Origin: Paenibacillus oralis
GTDB lineage: Bacteria > Bacillota > Bacilli > Paenibacillales > Paenibacillaceae
Length of the DNA stretch: 64,000 bases
NCBI RefSeq assembly: GCF_003863965.1
Contig: NZ_RRCN01000001.1
Span: 186,001-250,000, forward strand
Direction: 5' to 3'
Positions 16,120 through 27,784 of this stretch are shown here, piece after piece. Position 1 is the stretch's first letter. Every line of letters begins with the position of its first letter. Under the pieces are notes generated by a model, which saw only the letters and a list, made by a program, of their open reading frames with translations, did not search any database and was not told the DNA's origin. The position numbers and the translations under genes are program-made.

Positions 16120-16416
16120 GCATCATCCCCCGTTTCAGAATGAAAGCAAGCCGCCTGCTCCCATCCTTGAAAGTGTATTTTAGCCTGCGAATCCAAATGT
16201 TGTAAGTAAATTTGGACACTTCCAGTATAAATGGTTGCGGCCGGAAAAATCATAACGCAATCCAGACCTTCGTTTGCACTTTCCGGACTTTTCCCGCAAG
16301 CCGCATGGACTTACGTATCCTTTTTTCAGCCAAAGGTTTTATAATAGGGTTAAATCTCCGTAAAAGCGCATTCATAGAAAAGCTAAGCGCGGGAAAGGAT
16401 GCGGCGCTAGGAAGCC
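16120..16416. promoter_or_regulatory. Intergenic region before YesM/YesN pair
   Basis: A tataat box near 16340 could be the -10 of the histidine kinase promoter; no strong -35 box lies 17 bases upstream. No other gene or repeat was found here. Confidence 0.35.
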
Positions 16417-18165
16417 ATGGCCAAACCAACGGAAAACAAACAGTATCCGCTCCGGCATTACGTGAACATCATGTTTCTGATTTCCTTCATCGTTCTTATC
16501 CTGGACTTTGCCATCAGCATTTCCGCGATCTCGATCGTCAAGCAGCAGGCCACGCGTTATTTGCAGGATACGGCCGGCTTGTACTTGGATCGCATCAACC
16601 ATGACTTTGCCTACATCAATCACTATACCGGGTGGACGCTGGCCAACGACGAAAGCCTGAAGGCGATGAATACGAGCCCGATGAACAGCCGGGAGTTTTT
16701 CGAGGCGAACGAAAATCTGCACAAGCGGTTTACCGAGCTGCAAAAGAATTACGGGCAGGAATACAATTTTTTCGTGTATTTAAAGAAGCAGCCGTTTTTT
16801 CTCAATTGCGCTCCGATCAGCATCTCCTATTCGGATTACCTGGCGCTGAAGGAACAAATTATCGCCAACGTGGAGCAGGATCGGAACGTTTACGAGAAGA
16901 TCTACTCCAAATGGACGCCGGTCCAGGTCAACGGCAAGTATTACATTACGAACATCGTGCCTTATTACGACAGTTACATGATCAGCCTGGTTTCCGCGGA
17001 TAACCTGATCCGCCCCTTGCGCGAGATAAATCTCGGGGAGAACGGCTTCGTGTCCCTGATTGCCGAGAACGGGCAGAGCATCACCAGTCCGCTTTCCAAC
17101 AGCGGCAAGGTACTGGACGATTACCCGCAGGCGTCTTCCTCCTTGGGCCTGTTCCAGGCCGGAACGACGGTGAACGGGGAGTTCACGGACGCCACTTTTC
17201 ACGTCAAGCTGGTCATTCAGTTCGGAACGTTCGAGAAGATCATGATCGCCCAGTTGCTGATCCTTCTTTTGGCCGTGATCATCACCTGCAGCTTGGGGTT
17301 CATCCTGCTGTATTTCCGGAACAAGGTGCTGCGGCCGATCAAAAACTTTTCCTATAACCTGGCGTTTTGGACGGAAGAAGGCGAACCGCTGGAGTTCCAG
17401 AGCAGCAAAATCATTGAGCTGGAGAAAGCGAATAAACAGTTTTTGAACCTGATCGGGCAGATCAAAAAATTCAAAATCGACCTGTACGAACGGGAGCTGG
17501 AAAAGCAGCGGATTCAGCTCGATTATATGAAGCTGCAGATCAAGCCGCATTTTTTCCTGAATTGCCTGACGTCCATCTACAGCATGGCGCAAATGCAAAT
17601 GCACGAGGAAATCGAACGGATGGCGATGTCGACCGCGAAATATTTCCGGTACATCTTCCAAAACGACGGGGACTTCGTCAAGCTGGGGGACGAAATCGAG
17701 CATGTGCGGATTTATCTCGAGATCCAGAAGCACCGTTATCAAAATGCCCTGGTCTACCGGATCGAACAGGAGGAAAATTTGGCGGAAGCCAAGATTCCGC
17801 CGCTCGTCCTGCAGACATTCGTGGAGAACGCGGTCAAATACGCGGTGTCCCGGGTTGCGGAAGCACAGATTGAGCTTGCGGCAGGGCTCCAACTGGACGC
17901 CGGGGAAGAGCGCCTCATGATTCGCATCTCCGATACCGGGCCCGGGTTCCCGCCGGATATTTTGGAGAAGTTGCAAAGCGGGGTTCCCCTGGATCAAACT
18001 GCGGGTGCCCGTATCGGGATCATGAATACGCTGCAGAGACTGGACTCCCTATACGATAAACAAGCGGCAGTATCGTTCTTCAACAAGGAGGACGGCGGCG
18101 CCTGCGTAACCTTATCCCTCCCTGCGAACGTGGCGGCGGGAACGAACAGGAGTGTGGCCTTATGA
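16417..18165 (+). CDS. YesM-type sensor histidine kinase
   Basis: 582 residues. A membrane helix at about 18-42, an extracellular double-Cache-like sensor region, a second helix at about 278-303, a HAMP-like linker, then the HisKA-type core with the phospho-acceptor in QIKPHFFLNCL (family form NPHFLYNTL) and an HATPase domain (FVENAVKYAV N-box, DTGPGFP, GIGIMNT). It senses extracellular or transporter-bound sugar in known family members and phosphorylates the partner encoded next. Its stop overlaps the partner's start (ATGA). Divergent from the amylase/ABC genes, which it probably controls. Confidence 0.9.
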   Translation: MAKPTENKQYPLRHYVNIMFLISFIVLILDFAISISAISIVKQQATRYLQDTAGLYLDRINHDFAYINHYTGWTLANDESLKAMNTSPMNSREFFEANENLHKRFTELQKNYGQEYNFFVYLKKQPFFLNCAPISISYSDYLALKEQIIANVEQDRNVYEKIYSKWTPVQVNGKYYITNIVPYYDSYMISLVSADNLIRPLREINLGENGFVSLIAENGQSITSPLSNSGKVLDDYPQASSSLGLFQAGTTVNGEFTDATFHVKLVIQFGTFEKIMIAQLLILLLAVIITCSLGFILLYFRNKVLRPIKNFSYNLAFWTEEGEPLEFQSSKIIELEKANKQFLNLIGQIKKFKIDLYERELEKQRIQLDYMKLQIKPHFFLNCLTSIYSMAQMQMHEEIERMAMSTAKYFRYIFQNDGDFVKLGDEIEHVRIYLEIQKHRYQNALVYRIEQEENLAEAKIPPLVLQTFVENAVKYAVSRVAEAQIELAAGLQLDAGEERLMIRISDTGPGFPPDILEKLQSGVPLDQTAGARIGIMNTLQRLDSLYDKQAAVSFFNKEDGGACVTLSLPANVAAGTNRSVAL

Positions 18166-19760
18166 ACGCGTTGGTCGTGGACGACGATTATTATGTCGTT
18201 ACCGCATTGGAGAAGAAAATCGACTGGAAGCTAATGGGCATCGAAAACGTGTATACGGCGAACAACGTGGCCCAGGCGCGTGGAATTTTGCAAGAGCACC
18301 CGGTGCAAATCCTCATTTCCGACATCGAAATGCCGCAGGGCAGCGGGCTGGAGCTGCTGGCGTGGATCCGGGAGGAGCAATACGCCGTTCAGGCCATTTT
18401 TCTGACCAACTACGCCGACTTCAACTATGCGCAAAAAGCGATCGAATTGCAGAGCTTCGAATATTTTCTCAAACCGATCGAGTTCGACAAGCTGATGCTG
18501 ATCATTCAGAAGGCGGTGGCCCGGGCCAAGGAGCAGCAGAATCAGGAGAAAGCGATTCAAGAGGGATATTTCTGGCAGAAAAACCAGGCCAAAATCGTCG
18601 AGTATTTCTGGCGCAAGCTGGTGAGCTTAAGCGTGCCCGTGCCTGTGAAACCGGCGGCCGTGGCCCAGGCGATGGAGGAGCAGCACCTCTCCTGCCGCAT
18701 GACCGATCTCTTTCAGCCGGTGCTGATCCACCTGTTTCCCTTTAGCGGCAGCATGGGCCGGGAAGAGAAAGGGCTGTTCGATTTCGCCCTGCTTAATGTG
18801 CTGTATGAGCTGCTGCAGGATGATCCGCGTTTTTCCGTTGAAACTATTTTGGAATATAAAGATTACAATTGGATCGCCATTCTGAAATGGAGCCGGCCGC
18901 CGGAATCGGTGGCGCTAGAGCGATTGTGCGCTTCCTTGATTCAACGGACGGGCCAATTTCTCAAGTGCGATGCCTGCTGCTGCATCGGGTTGTCCGGCAA
19001 GCTGGAGGGCATCGGCCCGGTCCTGCATCAACTTGTGGCGATGAACGAAAATCTGACCAAAACCCGCAATCAAACCTACCTGGCCGAACGCGATTACACA
19101 CCAAGCAGGCCGGAATACATTCCGCCGGATTTAACGCGTTTGGAACAACTGCTTGACCAAAACGATCCCGCCGCGTTTCTGGAGGAAACGTCCCGATATC
19201 TCCGGGACCGGCTGAATCACAGAAAGCTGGACACCGCCAGCCTCAGCTTGTTCCGGCTCGATATCGTGCAGCTTGTGTATGCTTTTCTTAAAATGAAAGG
19301 CATCGAAGCCCATAAATTGTACGCCGGGCGGGCGAATGATCAATTGCTGGCGCAATCCTTGCATTCGCTTGAGGATATGGAGGAATATGTGAAGTATTTG
19401 GTCAATACCGCCATGGCCTACCGCGACTTCGCCGCCGAACCGAAAACCGTGGCCGAGGAAATCAAGCAGTACATTCACGCACATTACGGGGATGAGCTGA
19501 CCCGGGGCGACCTGGCCGAAGTCGTCTACCTCAACCCGGATTACCTGGCCCGGCTATTCAAAAAAGAAACCGGCGTTTCGCTGGGAAGCTATGTCATCCA
19601 GGTCCGCATCTCGGCAGCCAAGCGGTTGCTCGAAACGACCAATCTGTCCGTCTATGCGGTGGCGAACAAGGTGGGCTACAGCAACTATTCGTATTTTTCC
19701 AAGCTGTTTAAGCAAGAGGTGGGGATTACGCCAAATGAGTATAAGAAGAAGCCTTCATAA
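18162..19760 (+). CDS. YesN-type response regulator with AraC DNA-binding domain
   Basis: 532 residues. The receiver domain has VVDDD acidic pocket, phospho-acceptor Asp-54 (SDIEMP) and Lys-104 (LKP). A long middle region (about 130-410) has no recognisable motif, as is usual for this class. The C-terminal AraC/XylS double HTH includes LAEVVYLNPDYLARLFKKETG and NKVGYSNYSYFSKLFKQEVGITPNEYK. It is coupled to the kinase gene and very likely activates the neighbouring ABC and amylase genes. Confidence 0.9.
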   Translation: MNALVVDDDYYVVTALEKKIDWKLMGIENVYTANNVAQARGILQEHPVQILISDIEMPQGSGLELLAWIREEQYAVQAIFLTNYADFNYAQKAIELQSFEYFLKPIEFDKLMLIIQKAVARAKEQQNQEKAIQEGYFWQKNQAKIVEYFWRKLVSLSVPVPVKPAAVAQAMEEQHLSCRMTDLFQPVLIHLFPFSGSMGREEKGLFDFALLNVLYELLQDDPRFSVETILEYKDYNWIAILKWSRPPESVALERLCASLIQRTGQFLKCDACCCIGLSGKLEGIGPVLHQLVAMNENLTKTRNQTYLAERDYTPSRPEYIPPDLTRLEQLLDQNDPAAFLEETSRYLRDRLNHRKLDTASLSLFRLDIVQLVYAFLKMKGIEAHKLYAGRANDQLLAQSLHSLEDMEEYVKYLVNTAMAYRDFAAEPKTVAEEIKQYIHAHYGDELTRGDLAEVVYLNPDYLARLFKKETGVSLGSYVIQVRISAAKRLLETTNLSVYAVANKVGYSNYSYFSKLFKQEVGITPNEYKKKPS

Positions 19761-19768
19761 AACTAATA

Positions 19769-19803
19769 AAAACAAGCAGCTCAATAGAGTCTGCTTGTTT
19801 AAT
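19769..19803. terminator. Bidirectional terminator
   Basis: aaacaagcag pairs with ctgcttgttt. A-rich on the left and T-rich on the right, it can stop both the YesN-type gene and the convergent GH1 operon. Confidence 0.8.
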
Positions 19804-19810
19804 ACTTCCG

Positions 19811-21885
<2,075 letters not shown>

Positions 21886-21887
21886 AA

Positions 21888-22232
21888 CTACATCAAACTT
21901 TCTAGCACTTCGATCAACCTTTTGGTGGTTTGCATCTCTGAAGACACGATCATCAACGTATCCTGTGCATGATTAAATAATAGGGATGGCTCATGTGTGA
22001 TACCTCGTGCCTCTTCCTGGATAAGCTTGGTTTGCGCGCGATGCGCTTCAACGATTTCCGCATTGGCTTCTTCCATTTTTATTTTCGGTGTGGTAAAGTC
22101 GCCGGATTTGGCATATTGGAATGCCTCGTCTATCAATTTACGGGCATTTCCCGCGTGTAAAATAATTTCCATAGCTACCGCAACCAATTCATTTTCTTCC
22201 AATTCATTTTCTTCCAGTTCATTTTCTCTCAT
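21888..22232 (-). CDS. PTS lactose/cellobiose-type IIA
   Basis: 114 residues from ATG 22232, with ggaggga 9 bases before it (a longer frame would start inside the ribosome site). The all-helical IIA-Lac/Cel fold is supported by IILHAGNARKL and the phospho-acceptor His-64 in EAHRAQT. The N-terminus has an extra ELEEN-ELEEN repeat (residues 5-14) made by a 15-bp tandem repeat, not usual for the family. It passes phosphate from HPr to the IIB encoded two genes upstream. Confidence 0.9.
   Translation of the reverse strand: MRENELEENELEENELVAVAMEIILHAGNARKLIDEAFQYAKSGDFTTPKIKMEEANAEIVEAHRAQTKLIQEEARGITHEPSLLFNHAQDTLMIVSSEMQTTKRLIEVLESLM
22192..22231. repeat. 15-bp tandem repeat in IIA gene start
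   Basis: gaatt/gaact-ggaagaaaat type units repeat about 2.5 times at the 5' end of the IIA gene, encoding ELEENELEEN. The reading frame is kept for any copy number. Confidence 0.6.
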
Positions 22233-22269
22233 TGATTGGTCTCCCTCCAAAATTTAGAATTCTATTCAC

Positions 22270-23508
22270 TTAGTTAGCTGCTTCTCTCTCTAATTCGACC
22301 TTTTGTCTCTCGAAAACTTTAAAGAATGGATACCACGTTATAAAGTACACTGCAAACATAACTACGTAGACAATAAAGGAGCGCCAATCCTGGGTTATCA
22401 TAAACGTTGAGAAAGGGGCGGGAATTTGCCCAACCTGGATCATTTGATCAGGAATATTCAGCAACCCCGTTCTCATCACTGTCCAAACAATAAGAGGCCC
22501 GGTAATTCCATTTATCCACATGGGCAGCATCAACAGCGGATTCATGACGACGGGAGCACTGAACATGATTGGTTCATTGATATTAAAGATGGAAGGTACG
22601 ATAGAGATTCTGCCTACCATACTTAGGTCCCTCGATTTTGAACGCAACATTAATATATTTAAAACAAGGGTCGCTCCCATCCCCCCCATAGTTATAAGAC
22701 CAGCGGTGAATACGGTTTCACTAGTTGAAATGTTCATTGCAGGCAATCCTTGTTTTACTGCTTCAATATTGGCGGCAATACCAGCCAAATAGATAGGTGT
22801 AGCAACCGCTCCCCATAGCCATGACGAAATCCCCATCGTATATAAAAATGTAGGGATAAACACAAGCAGTATAAGGCCCGGCAAGGTTTGTCCAAAAGAT
22901 TGGATCGGACTGAACAAACTGATGATAATATCAAAAATATCGATTCCAAACCTAAATGTTGCCAATGTGGAGAGCCCCAGTATAATCGTCATCGGAATGA
23001 TATTATTGACCCAGACTACAACAAAATCAGGCATATTGGAATCTTTTAAGAAGTTAAGCTTTCCGAACAGATTGAAAATGATAGATACAAATAATCCCGC
23101 AATTAAACCAATCATGATTCCTGTCGGACCAAATCTGCTGAATTCGACACTGAAAATTCCGTTGGCGTCTACAGATGGATTGATAAATATAATAAACACA
23201 CAAACAGCAGTCAACCCCGCATTGATTTGATAAGCAGGCCTCTGTAATTTCTCCATAACTTGGTGTGCTAACATAAACGCCGTCAGGAGCCCCAGCATTC
23301 CAAAAGAATAATCCGCTATTTTCCCAAGATCGGGAAGAACTTCAAAATATGAACGCAACACATTATACAGAAAAATTACGGATCCGGTAAGAATGAAAGG
23401 TATAATTTTCTGCATGGCGCTCGATAATGCTGCAATCCACGGCCAATTGGCTATGTTCTGCATTTTCGGAGCAAATGAGAGGCTTAACCAATTCATGAAT
23501 TTTTCCAT
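22270..23508 (-). CDS. PTS lactose/cellobiose-type IIC
   Basis: 412 residues, about ten membrane segments. Family features include the N-terminal IPFILTGSVIFL, FNINEPIMFSAPVVMNPLLMLP (the conserved NEP loop that contacts the sugar) and a C-terminal WYPFFKVFERQ. It is the sugar-translocating subunit; a beta-glucoside such as cellobiose is probable, based on the operon's GH1 enzyme. Located 16 bases after IIB and 37 bases before IIA. Confidence 0.92.
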   Translation of the reverse strand: MEKFMNWLSLSFAPKMQNIANWPWIAALSSAMQKIIPFILTGSVIFLYNVLRSYFEVLPDLGKIADYSFGMLGLLTAFMLAHQVMEKLQRPAYQINAGLTAVCVFIIFINPSVDANGIFSVEFSRFGPTGIMIGLIAGLFVSIIFNLFGKLNFLKDSNMPDFVVVWVNNIIPMTIILGLSTLATFRFGIDIFDIIISLFSPIQSFGQTLPGLILLVFIPTFLYTMGISSWLWGAVATPIYLAGIAANIEAVKQGLPAMNISTSETVFTAGLITMGGMGATLVLNILMLRSKSRDLSMVGRISIVPSIFNINEPIMFSAPVVMNPLLMLPMWINGITGPLIVWTVMRTGLLNIPDQMIQVGQIPAPFSTFMITQDWRSFIVYVVMFAVYFITWYPFFKVFERQKVELEREAAN

Positions 23509-23524
23509 CTTAGCTCACCTCGGA

Positions 23525-23851
23525 TTATTTGTTCGTGCTGGCTTCAATAGTTTCCAACGCAAAATCCAACAATTTATCTCCATCCAGTGTTCCGTATATT
23601 CTTTGCGGGATCACATCGACAGGAACGTTAAAAGGTTTGGCCATTTCAACAAATTTTCCCTTATGCGATTCATAATGCGGACCTAACAGTAAAATATCAA
23701 CTGTTGGCAAAAAGCCCGCCGCCTCTGTTTCACTTTTTGCTTCGACGGTTACATTGATTCCTCTTTTTTTGGCCGCTTTTCTCGCCTTTTGTGCCATAAA
23801 ACCGCTTGACATGCCTGCGCCACAGCATAACAGAATTTTCACGTCATTCAT
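23525..23851 (-). CDS. PTS lactose/cellobiose-type IIB
   Basis: 108 residues. The N-terminal phospho-loop LLCCGAGMSSGF has the acceptor Cys-10 (CXXGMS pattern). The IDILLLGPHY segment and C-terminus fit IIB of the lactose/cellobiose class. It takes phosphate from the IIA and gives it to the sugar entering through IIC. First gene of the operon IIB-IIC-IIA-YczE-GH1; a good aaggag ribosome site precedes it. Divergent from the PRD activator. Confidence 0.92.
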   Translation of the reverse strand: MNDVKILLCCGAGMSSGFMAQKARKAAKKRGINVTVEAKSETEAAGFLPTVDILLLGPHYESHKGKFVEMAKPFNVPVDVIPQRIYGTLDGDKLLDFALETIEASTNK

Positions 23852-24014
23852 GTTGGAAGCACTCCTTAATATTTGATGTTTACATTATTGACGATACAGC
23901 AGAATTTGTTCCACCTTTTAATTGCACCGTAGCGTGCAAATGAATAGTTTCTAAACCGTTCGTGAATACTAATAGAACTGTTATAATGCAAATAACCGAC
24001 AGGAGGGAGTTATC
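23852..24014. promoter_or_regulatory. Divergent promoter region of PTS operon and PRD regulator
   Basis: For the plus strand, ttcgtg (about 23961) with a 17-base spacer and tataat (about 23983) fits a sigma-A promoter, followed by ggaggg and the TTG start at 24015. The opposite promoter is not clear, as expected for an activator-dependent operon. Confidence 0.5.
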
Positions 24015-25916
24015 TTGAAGGATATCCAAAAACAGCTTATAACTTACTTATTGAAACAAAATAAGCCTGTTTCAGCGAGCGAAGTAGCCCATCAGCTCAA
24101 GATATCTGTACGAACGGTGAAGACTTACATTAAAAATACAAATTTGCTTTCAGACAGGGAGGTTATTCTATCGTCAAATAAAGGCTATTTAATTGATAAA
24201 ACGGAAGCTAGAAATCTGCTGTTAGAGCAATCTTCAATTCCCCAATTTTATTCGGAAAGAGCTATCTACATCATCAAAAAAATACTGGTCGAGCACCAAG
24301 AACCTGATATTTTTGATCTTTGTAATCAATTGTATATCAGCTATTCGACGTTAAAAAATGACTTGGGCAAGATGAATACCACTTTTAAAAAGTTTAATCT
24401 TAGATTCGCTACCCAACATGATCGTATTCACATCATAGGTGCAGAAAAGGACAAGCGTTCGCTTCTATCAAGCGTTATTTTTGAAGAGACCTCAAGTAAG
24501 ATTGTTGACATCAAGACCTTGGGCGAGCTATTTAATGCTGATTATGTCGCTAAAATCTCCAAAATTATCCGCTCGTTCTTTCTGGATGGCGACTACTTTA
24601 TAAATGATTTTGCTTTTATGAATCTGGTTCTTCACTTTGCTATTCTAATCGACAGGGTAACCAAAGGAAACTATCTCGACTCTTCAATTACCGGCACGGA
24701 TTATTTCGCTGACGAAACGGAAGACGCCGAATTGATCACTCGGGTTTCCTCTACTATTGAACAAGAGTTTAACATACGGCTCTCTGTAAATGAGCGAAGT
24801 GCGATCTACACCCTGTTCAAAACCAATGTAAATTATCGTGTGAAGAACGACTACAGAAAGTTGGCAAGCGTTGTTGGCGAAGGAATAATGCTAACTACAA
24901 ACCGTATTATTATGGAGATCGCGGAGCTCTACTCTATCGACTTAAACAACGACAATTTCATCGTGCCCTTTGTTTTACACATCAAGTCATTAATAACAAG
25001 AGCGTCCTTAAATAAAGCCAATAAAAATCCTCTTTTGGACAATATCAAGAAAGACTGCCCGTTTATTTATGATATGGCCATCTTTATTTCACTAAGGCTC
25101 TCTGAGATTTATAAAATTCAAATTAGTGAGGATGAAATAGCGTTTATTGCCATTCACATCGGAACCGAAATAGATCGGCAAAAAGCAAATACCGACAAGT
25201 TAAAATGTATTCTTTTGTGCCCAACATATCTCGAAATAGAAAAAAAGATTTATAATTATTTGTCGATTACCTTTTCAGAAAATATTACAATTGACCGCAT
25301 TGTGACGACATACGATCAAATACCCGATTATCCTTTTGATCTCCTGATTACTGTTATGGATAATCCGCAAAATACATTATATCCGTATCTTTGTATTTCG
25401 CCGCTTCAGCTTGAACATCAAACAAGAGAAATTTACAATAAGATTCACGAGATTCAGGATAGAAAAAAAAGAAGACTCGTATTTGACAATTTCGAGAACT
25501 ACTTTAGTCCGAGTCTTTTCTATATTGAAGAAGATATCACGAGGGAAGAAGTTATCGATAAACTCTGTGGTGAGATGGAACGGCTGGGGGTTGTAACCAG
25601 CCATTTCAAAAGAACCGTGTTTGAAAGAGAGCTTGCTTCTTCCACTTCCTTTGGAAACACTGCCATTCCTCACTCTGTCCATATGAACGCCTTACAGACA
25701 AGCATCGGCGTCGTTATTAGCAGGAAAGGAATAGTATGGGGGAGTAATACGGTAAACTTCGTGCTTTTAATCGCGATTAACAAGTTGGATAAGCAACGCT
25801 TTTTATCAATTTATAATGCTATTCTTTCCCTATTTGATAATGAAGAATTTATAGAAATGCTAAAGAAAGCCGCTACTTTCCAGGAATTTGAAAATTTAGT
25901 CTTCTCTTATCTTTAG
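24015..25916 (+). CDS. LicR/BglG-type PRD transcription activator with PTS domains
   Basis: 633 residues from a TTG start with ggaggg 7 bases before. N-terminal winged HTH (VSASEVAHQLKISVRTVKTYI), a second HTH segment, two PTS regulation domains (about 170-390; FIAIHIGTEIDRQ ends PRD2), a IIB-like segment (about 395-480, no obvious Cys loop match beyond CILLCPTY) and a C-terminal IIA-Fru/Mtl-like domain with IPHSVH as phospho-site. Phosphorylation by the PTS tunes such proteins. It is divergent from the IIB-IIC-IIA operon, which it most likely activates when the substrate is present. Confidence 0.9.
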   Translation: MKDIQKQLITYLLKQNKPVSASEVAHQLKISVRTVKTYIKNTNLLSDREVILSSNKGYLIDKTEARNLLLEQSSIPQFYSERAIYIIKKILVEHQEPDIFDLCNQLYISYSTLKNDLGKMNTTFKKFNLRFATQHDRIHIIGAEKDKRSLLSSVIFEETSSKIVDIKTLGELFNADYVAKISKIIRSFFLDGDYFINDFAFMNLVLHFAILIDRVTKGNYLDSSITGTDYFADETEDAELITRVSSTIEQEFNIRLSVNERSAIYTLFKTNVNYRVKNDYRKLASVVGEGIMLTTNRIIMEIAELYSIDLNNDNFIVPFVLHIKSLITRASLNKANKNPLLDNIKKDCPFIYDMAIFISLRLSEIYKIQISEDEIAFIAIHIGTEIDRQKANTDKLKCILLCPTYLEIEKKIYNYLSITFSENITIDRIVTTYDQIPDYPFDLLITVMDNPQNTLYPYLCISPLQLEHQTREIYNKIHEIQDRKKRRLVFDNFENYFSPSLFYIEEDITREEVIDKLCGEMERLGVVTSHFKRTVFERELASSTSFGNTAIPHSVHMNALQTSIGVVISRKGIVWGSNTVNFVLLIAINKLDKQRFLSIYNAILSLFDNEEFIEMLKKAATFQEFENLVFSYL

Positions 25917-25935
25917 ATGCAGTCCGTGTCAATTA

Positions 25936-25975
25936 AAACCCACCCTTCGGTTCGGGAACCTTGGAGTGGGTTTTG
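25936..25975. terminator. Bidirectional terminator
   Basis: aaaacccac pairs with gtgggtttt, with an inner partial stem. It lies between the convergent PRD activator and NUDIX genes and suits both strands. Confidence 0.8.
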
Positions 25976-25989
25976 ACTTGCTATTATTC

Positions 25990-26448
25990 CTATGCTTCAA
26001 ATGTGCTTTCAAAGTAGGGGCCCCTGGCTTGATCTACGTAGTTTTTAATCACTTTCCGGATGGGAGCGGGCAAAAGATGATGTAATTCCATTTCATCGAT
26101 AGGGATCCAGTAAAATTCCAAATGTTTTTCCTGCGATACCGGGTTTCTTGTAGGATCGGCGCCTTCCAGTTCGGTTATAAACAGGTGATTTATTTCTTGG
26201 TGATAGATCCCTTGGTCTTCATAATCGGCTTCTACCGCTCCAATATATTGTTTCACTTCACATGTTAATCCCAGTTCTTCATGGATTTCTCTGGCTAAGG
26301 TCTTTCTGATTCCTTCCCGAAATTCAACATGCCCTCCCGGCAAAAAAGTATTATCCATCCCGATACAATGAGCAACCAGCAAACAATCTTGGGATAAGAT
26401 AATTCCTCTCGCTAATACATGGTATTTTTCAGCTTCACCCATGCTCAT
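25990..26448 (-). CDS. NUDIX hydrolase
   Basis: 152 residues. NUDIX box GGHVEFREGIRKTLAREIHEELGL is intact (GX5EX7REUXEEXGU). LPGGH and a C-terminal EFYWIPIDEM are typical of small MutT-like hydrolases of the cytoplasm. The substrate cannot be told from sequence. Strong gggagggggcggg ribosome site. It follows the glucose-type IIA gene by 26 bases on the same strand and may share its transcript. Confidence 0.85.
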   Translation of the reverse strand: MSMGEAEKYHVLARGIILSQDCLLVAHCIGMDNTFLPGGHVEFREGIRKTLAREIHEELGLTCEVKQYIGAVEADYEDQGIYHQEINHLFITELEGADPTRNPVSQEKHLEFYWIPIDEMELHHLLPAPIRKVIKNYVDQARGPYFESTFEA

Positions 26449-26474
26449 CCCGCCCCCTCCCTTCCAGGGTTGAT

Positions 26475-26972
26475 TTAGAAATGAATCCGCAGAACCGTCT
26501 CCTCCAGCGAGCCTTGAGCCGCGTTTATCTGTTCGATGGTCTTGACCGCCTCTTGGCCCGCGGGAACGACAACGGGCGTAATGACGGAGTATCCCTCTTG
26601 ACGGATAAAGTCAATATCGAATTCAAGCAGCAGTTGGCCTTTTTTCACCCGATCGCCGCTCTTTACATGGGCTTTAAATCCTTCCCCCTTCAGAGCAACG
26701 GTGTTCATCCCGACATGAATTAACAGTTGAACTCCGGACTCATGCTCAAGCAAAACGGCGTGTTTGCTTTTCTCCATGATATGGGCGATTTTGCCCGCAA
26801 ATGGAGCGGCAACCTTGCCCGAATCGGGAAGAATGGCAAACCCTTCACCCATCGCTTTGCTGGAAAAAGCTTCATCCTCCACTTGATCCAAAGGTATGAT
26901 TTTCCCCGGCAGTGGGGATGGAATATCCAAGTACGGCAGGTTTTCCTCTTTTTTCTTGCGTTTAAAAAACAT
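26475..26972 (-). CDS. PTS glucose-type IIA (Crr-like)
   Basis: 165 residues. SPLPGKIIPLDQVEDEAFSSKAMGEGFAI start, His-71 in SKHAVLLEH and the phospho-acceptor His-86 in LLIHVGMNTV are the conserved pair of IIA-Glc. KSGDRVKKGQLLLEFD follows. It is a free-standing cytoplasmic IIA. The EIIBC at 29237 has no IIA domain of its own, so this protein is its likely phosphate donor. Divergent from the GntR regulator gene, 91 bases apart. Confidence 0.92.
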   Translation of the reverse strand: MFFKRKKKEENLPYLDIPSPLPGKIIPLDQVEDEAFSSKAMGEGFAILPDSGKVAAPFAGKIAHIMEKSKHAVLLEHESGVQLLIHVGMNTVALKGEGFKAHVKSGDRVKKGQLLLEFDIDFIRQEGYSVITPVVVPAGQEAVKTIEQINAAQGSLEETVLRIHF

Positions 26973-26994
26973 CTGTTGTTACCTCCTGATTTAA

Positions 26995-27045
26995 TATATG
27001 AATCTGAGTTATACTTGAGGGGAAATCAACAGCCTTGATTCATGC
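26995..27045. promoter_or_regulatory. Inverted repeat between IIA and GntR genes
   Basis: atgaatc (about 26998) and gattcat (about 27036) are inverted around a tatact-containing core in the 91-base divergent space. It is a possible operator for the GntR protein; the spacing is wide, so confidence is low. Confidence 0.25.
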
Positions 27046-27063
27046 ATTTAGGAGGAGCCCATC

Positions 27064-27771
27064 ATGAACAAGAAAGAATTTGTCATTAACGATTTGCTGA
27101 GCAAGATATACCAAAACTATTTTCCCGATTGGAAACTGCCAACCGAGCGGGAGCTGGCGGCACAATACAACGTTTCCAGATATACGATCCAAGAATCGAT
27201 TAAAAAGCTTAAAGATATGGGCATGGTGAATGTCATTCAAGGTTCGGGCATTTTTTTGAATAAAAATCTGCAAACCAGTCCGTTAATTTACAATTCTTTG
27301 ACCGAAAACCCCTACTCTAGTATAAAATCCAAAGTCATCGAATTGCAAAAACAATCGGCCAGTCCCGAAGATCAGCAGATTTTTGGGATTACCGGCAAAG
27401 ACGAAGTGTGGGTCTATCATCGATTAAGAATCGTAAACTATCGGACCATGCAAATTGAGATATCCAGATTGCCGGTGGCGCTGTTCCCTACCCTTACGCA
27501 TCAGGATGCCGAACAATCGATCCAGTCGTATGTGTTAAAACACAAATATACCATATCCCACTATCTCAACACCTACGAGGCCATCGCGCTGAACAAAGAA
27601 CAAGCCATGCTCTTGCAGCAAAAAAGGAAAAGCCCGGCCATGAAAATCTCAAGCCGCGGCATCTTAAGCAACGGCAAAATTTTTGAAACCAGTGAAATTG
27701 TCGCCATCGATTACAAATGCACCTATTTTACGGCGTTTAACAATGAGCATCATAAAAGAAGAACGCAATAA
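27064..27771 (+). CDS. GntR/UTRA family regulator
   Basis: 235 residues. N-terminal winged HTH of the HutC/GntR type (LPTERELAAQYNVSRYTIQESIKKLKDMGMVNVIQGSGIFL, about 26-66), then a UTRA ligand domain (VWVYHRLRIVNYRTMQIEISRLPVALFP and ISSRGILSNGKIFETSEIVAIDYKCTYF). UTRA domains bind small sugars, often phosphosugars. A taggaggag ribosome site precedes ATG 27064. It lies between a divergent IIA and a convergent dehydratase, and most probably represses the PTS/dehydratase genes. Confidence 0.9.
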   Translation: MNKKEFVINDLLSKIYQNYFPDWKLPTERELAAQYNVSRYTIQESIKKLKDMGMVNVIQGSGIFLNKNLQTSPLIYNSLTENPYSSIKSKVIELQKQSASPEDQQIFGITGKDEVWVYHRLRIVNYRTMQIEISRLPVALFPTLTHQDAEQSIQSYVLKHKYTISHYLNTYEAIALNKEQAMLLQQKRKSPAMKISSRGILSNGKIFETSEIVAIDYKCTYFTAFNNEHHKRRTQ

Positions 27772-27784
27772 GAACGGGCGATCA

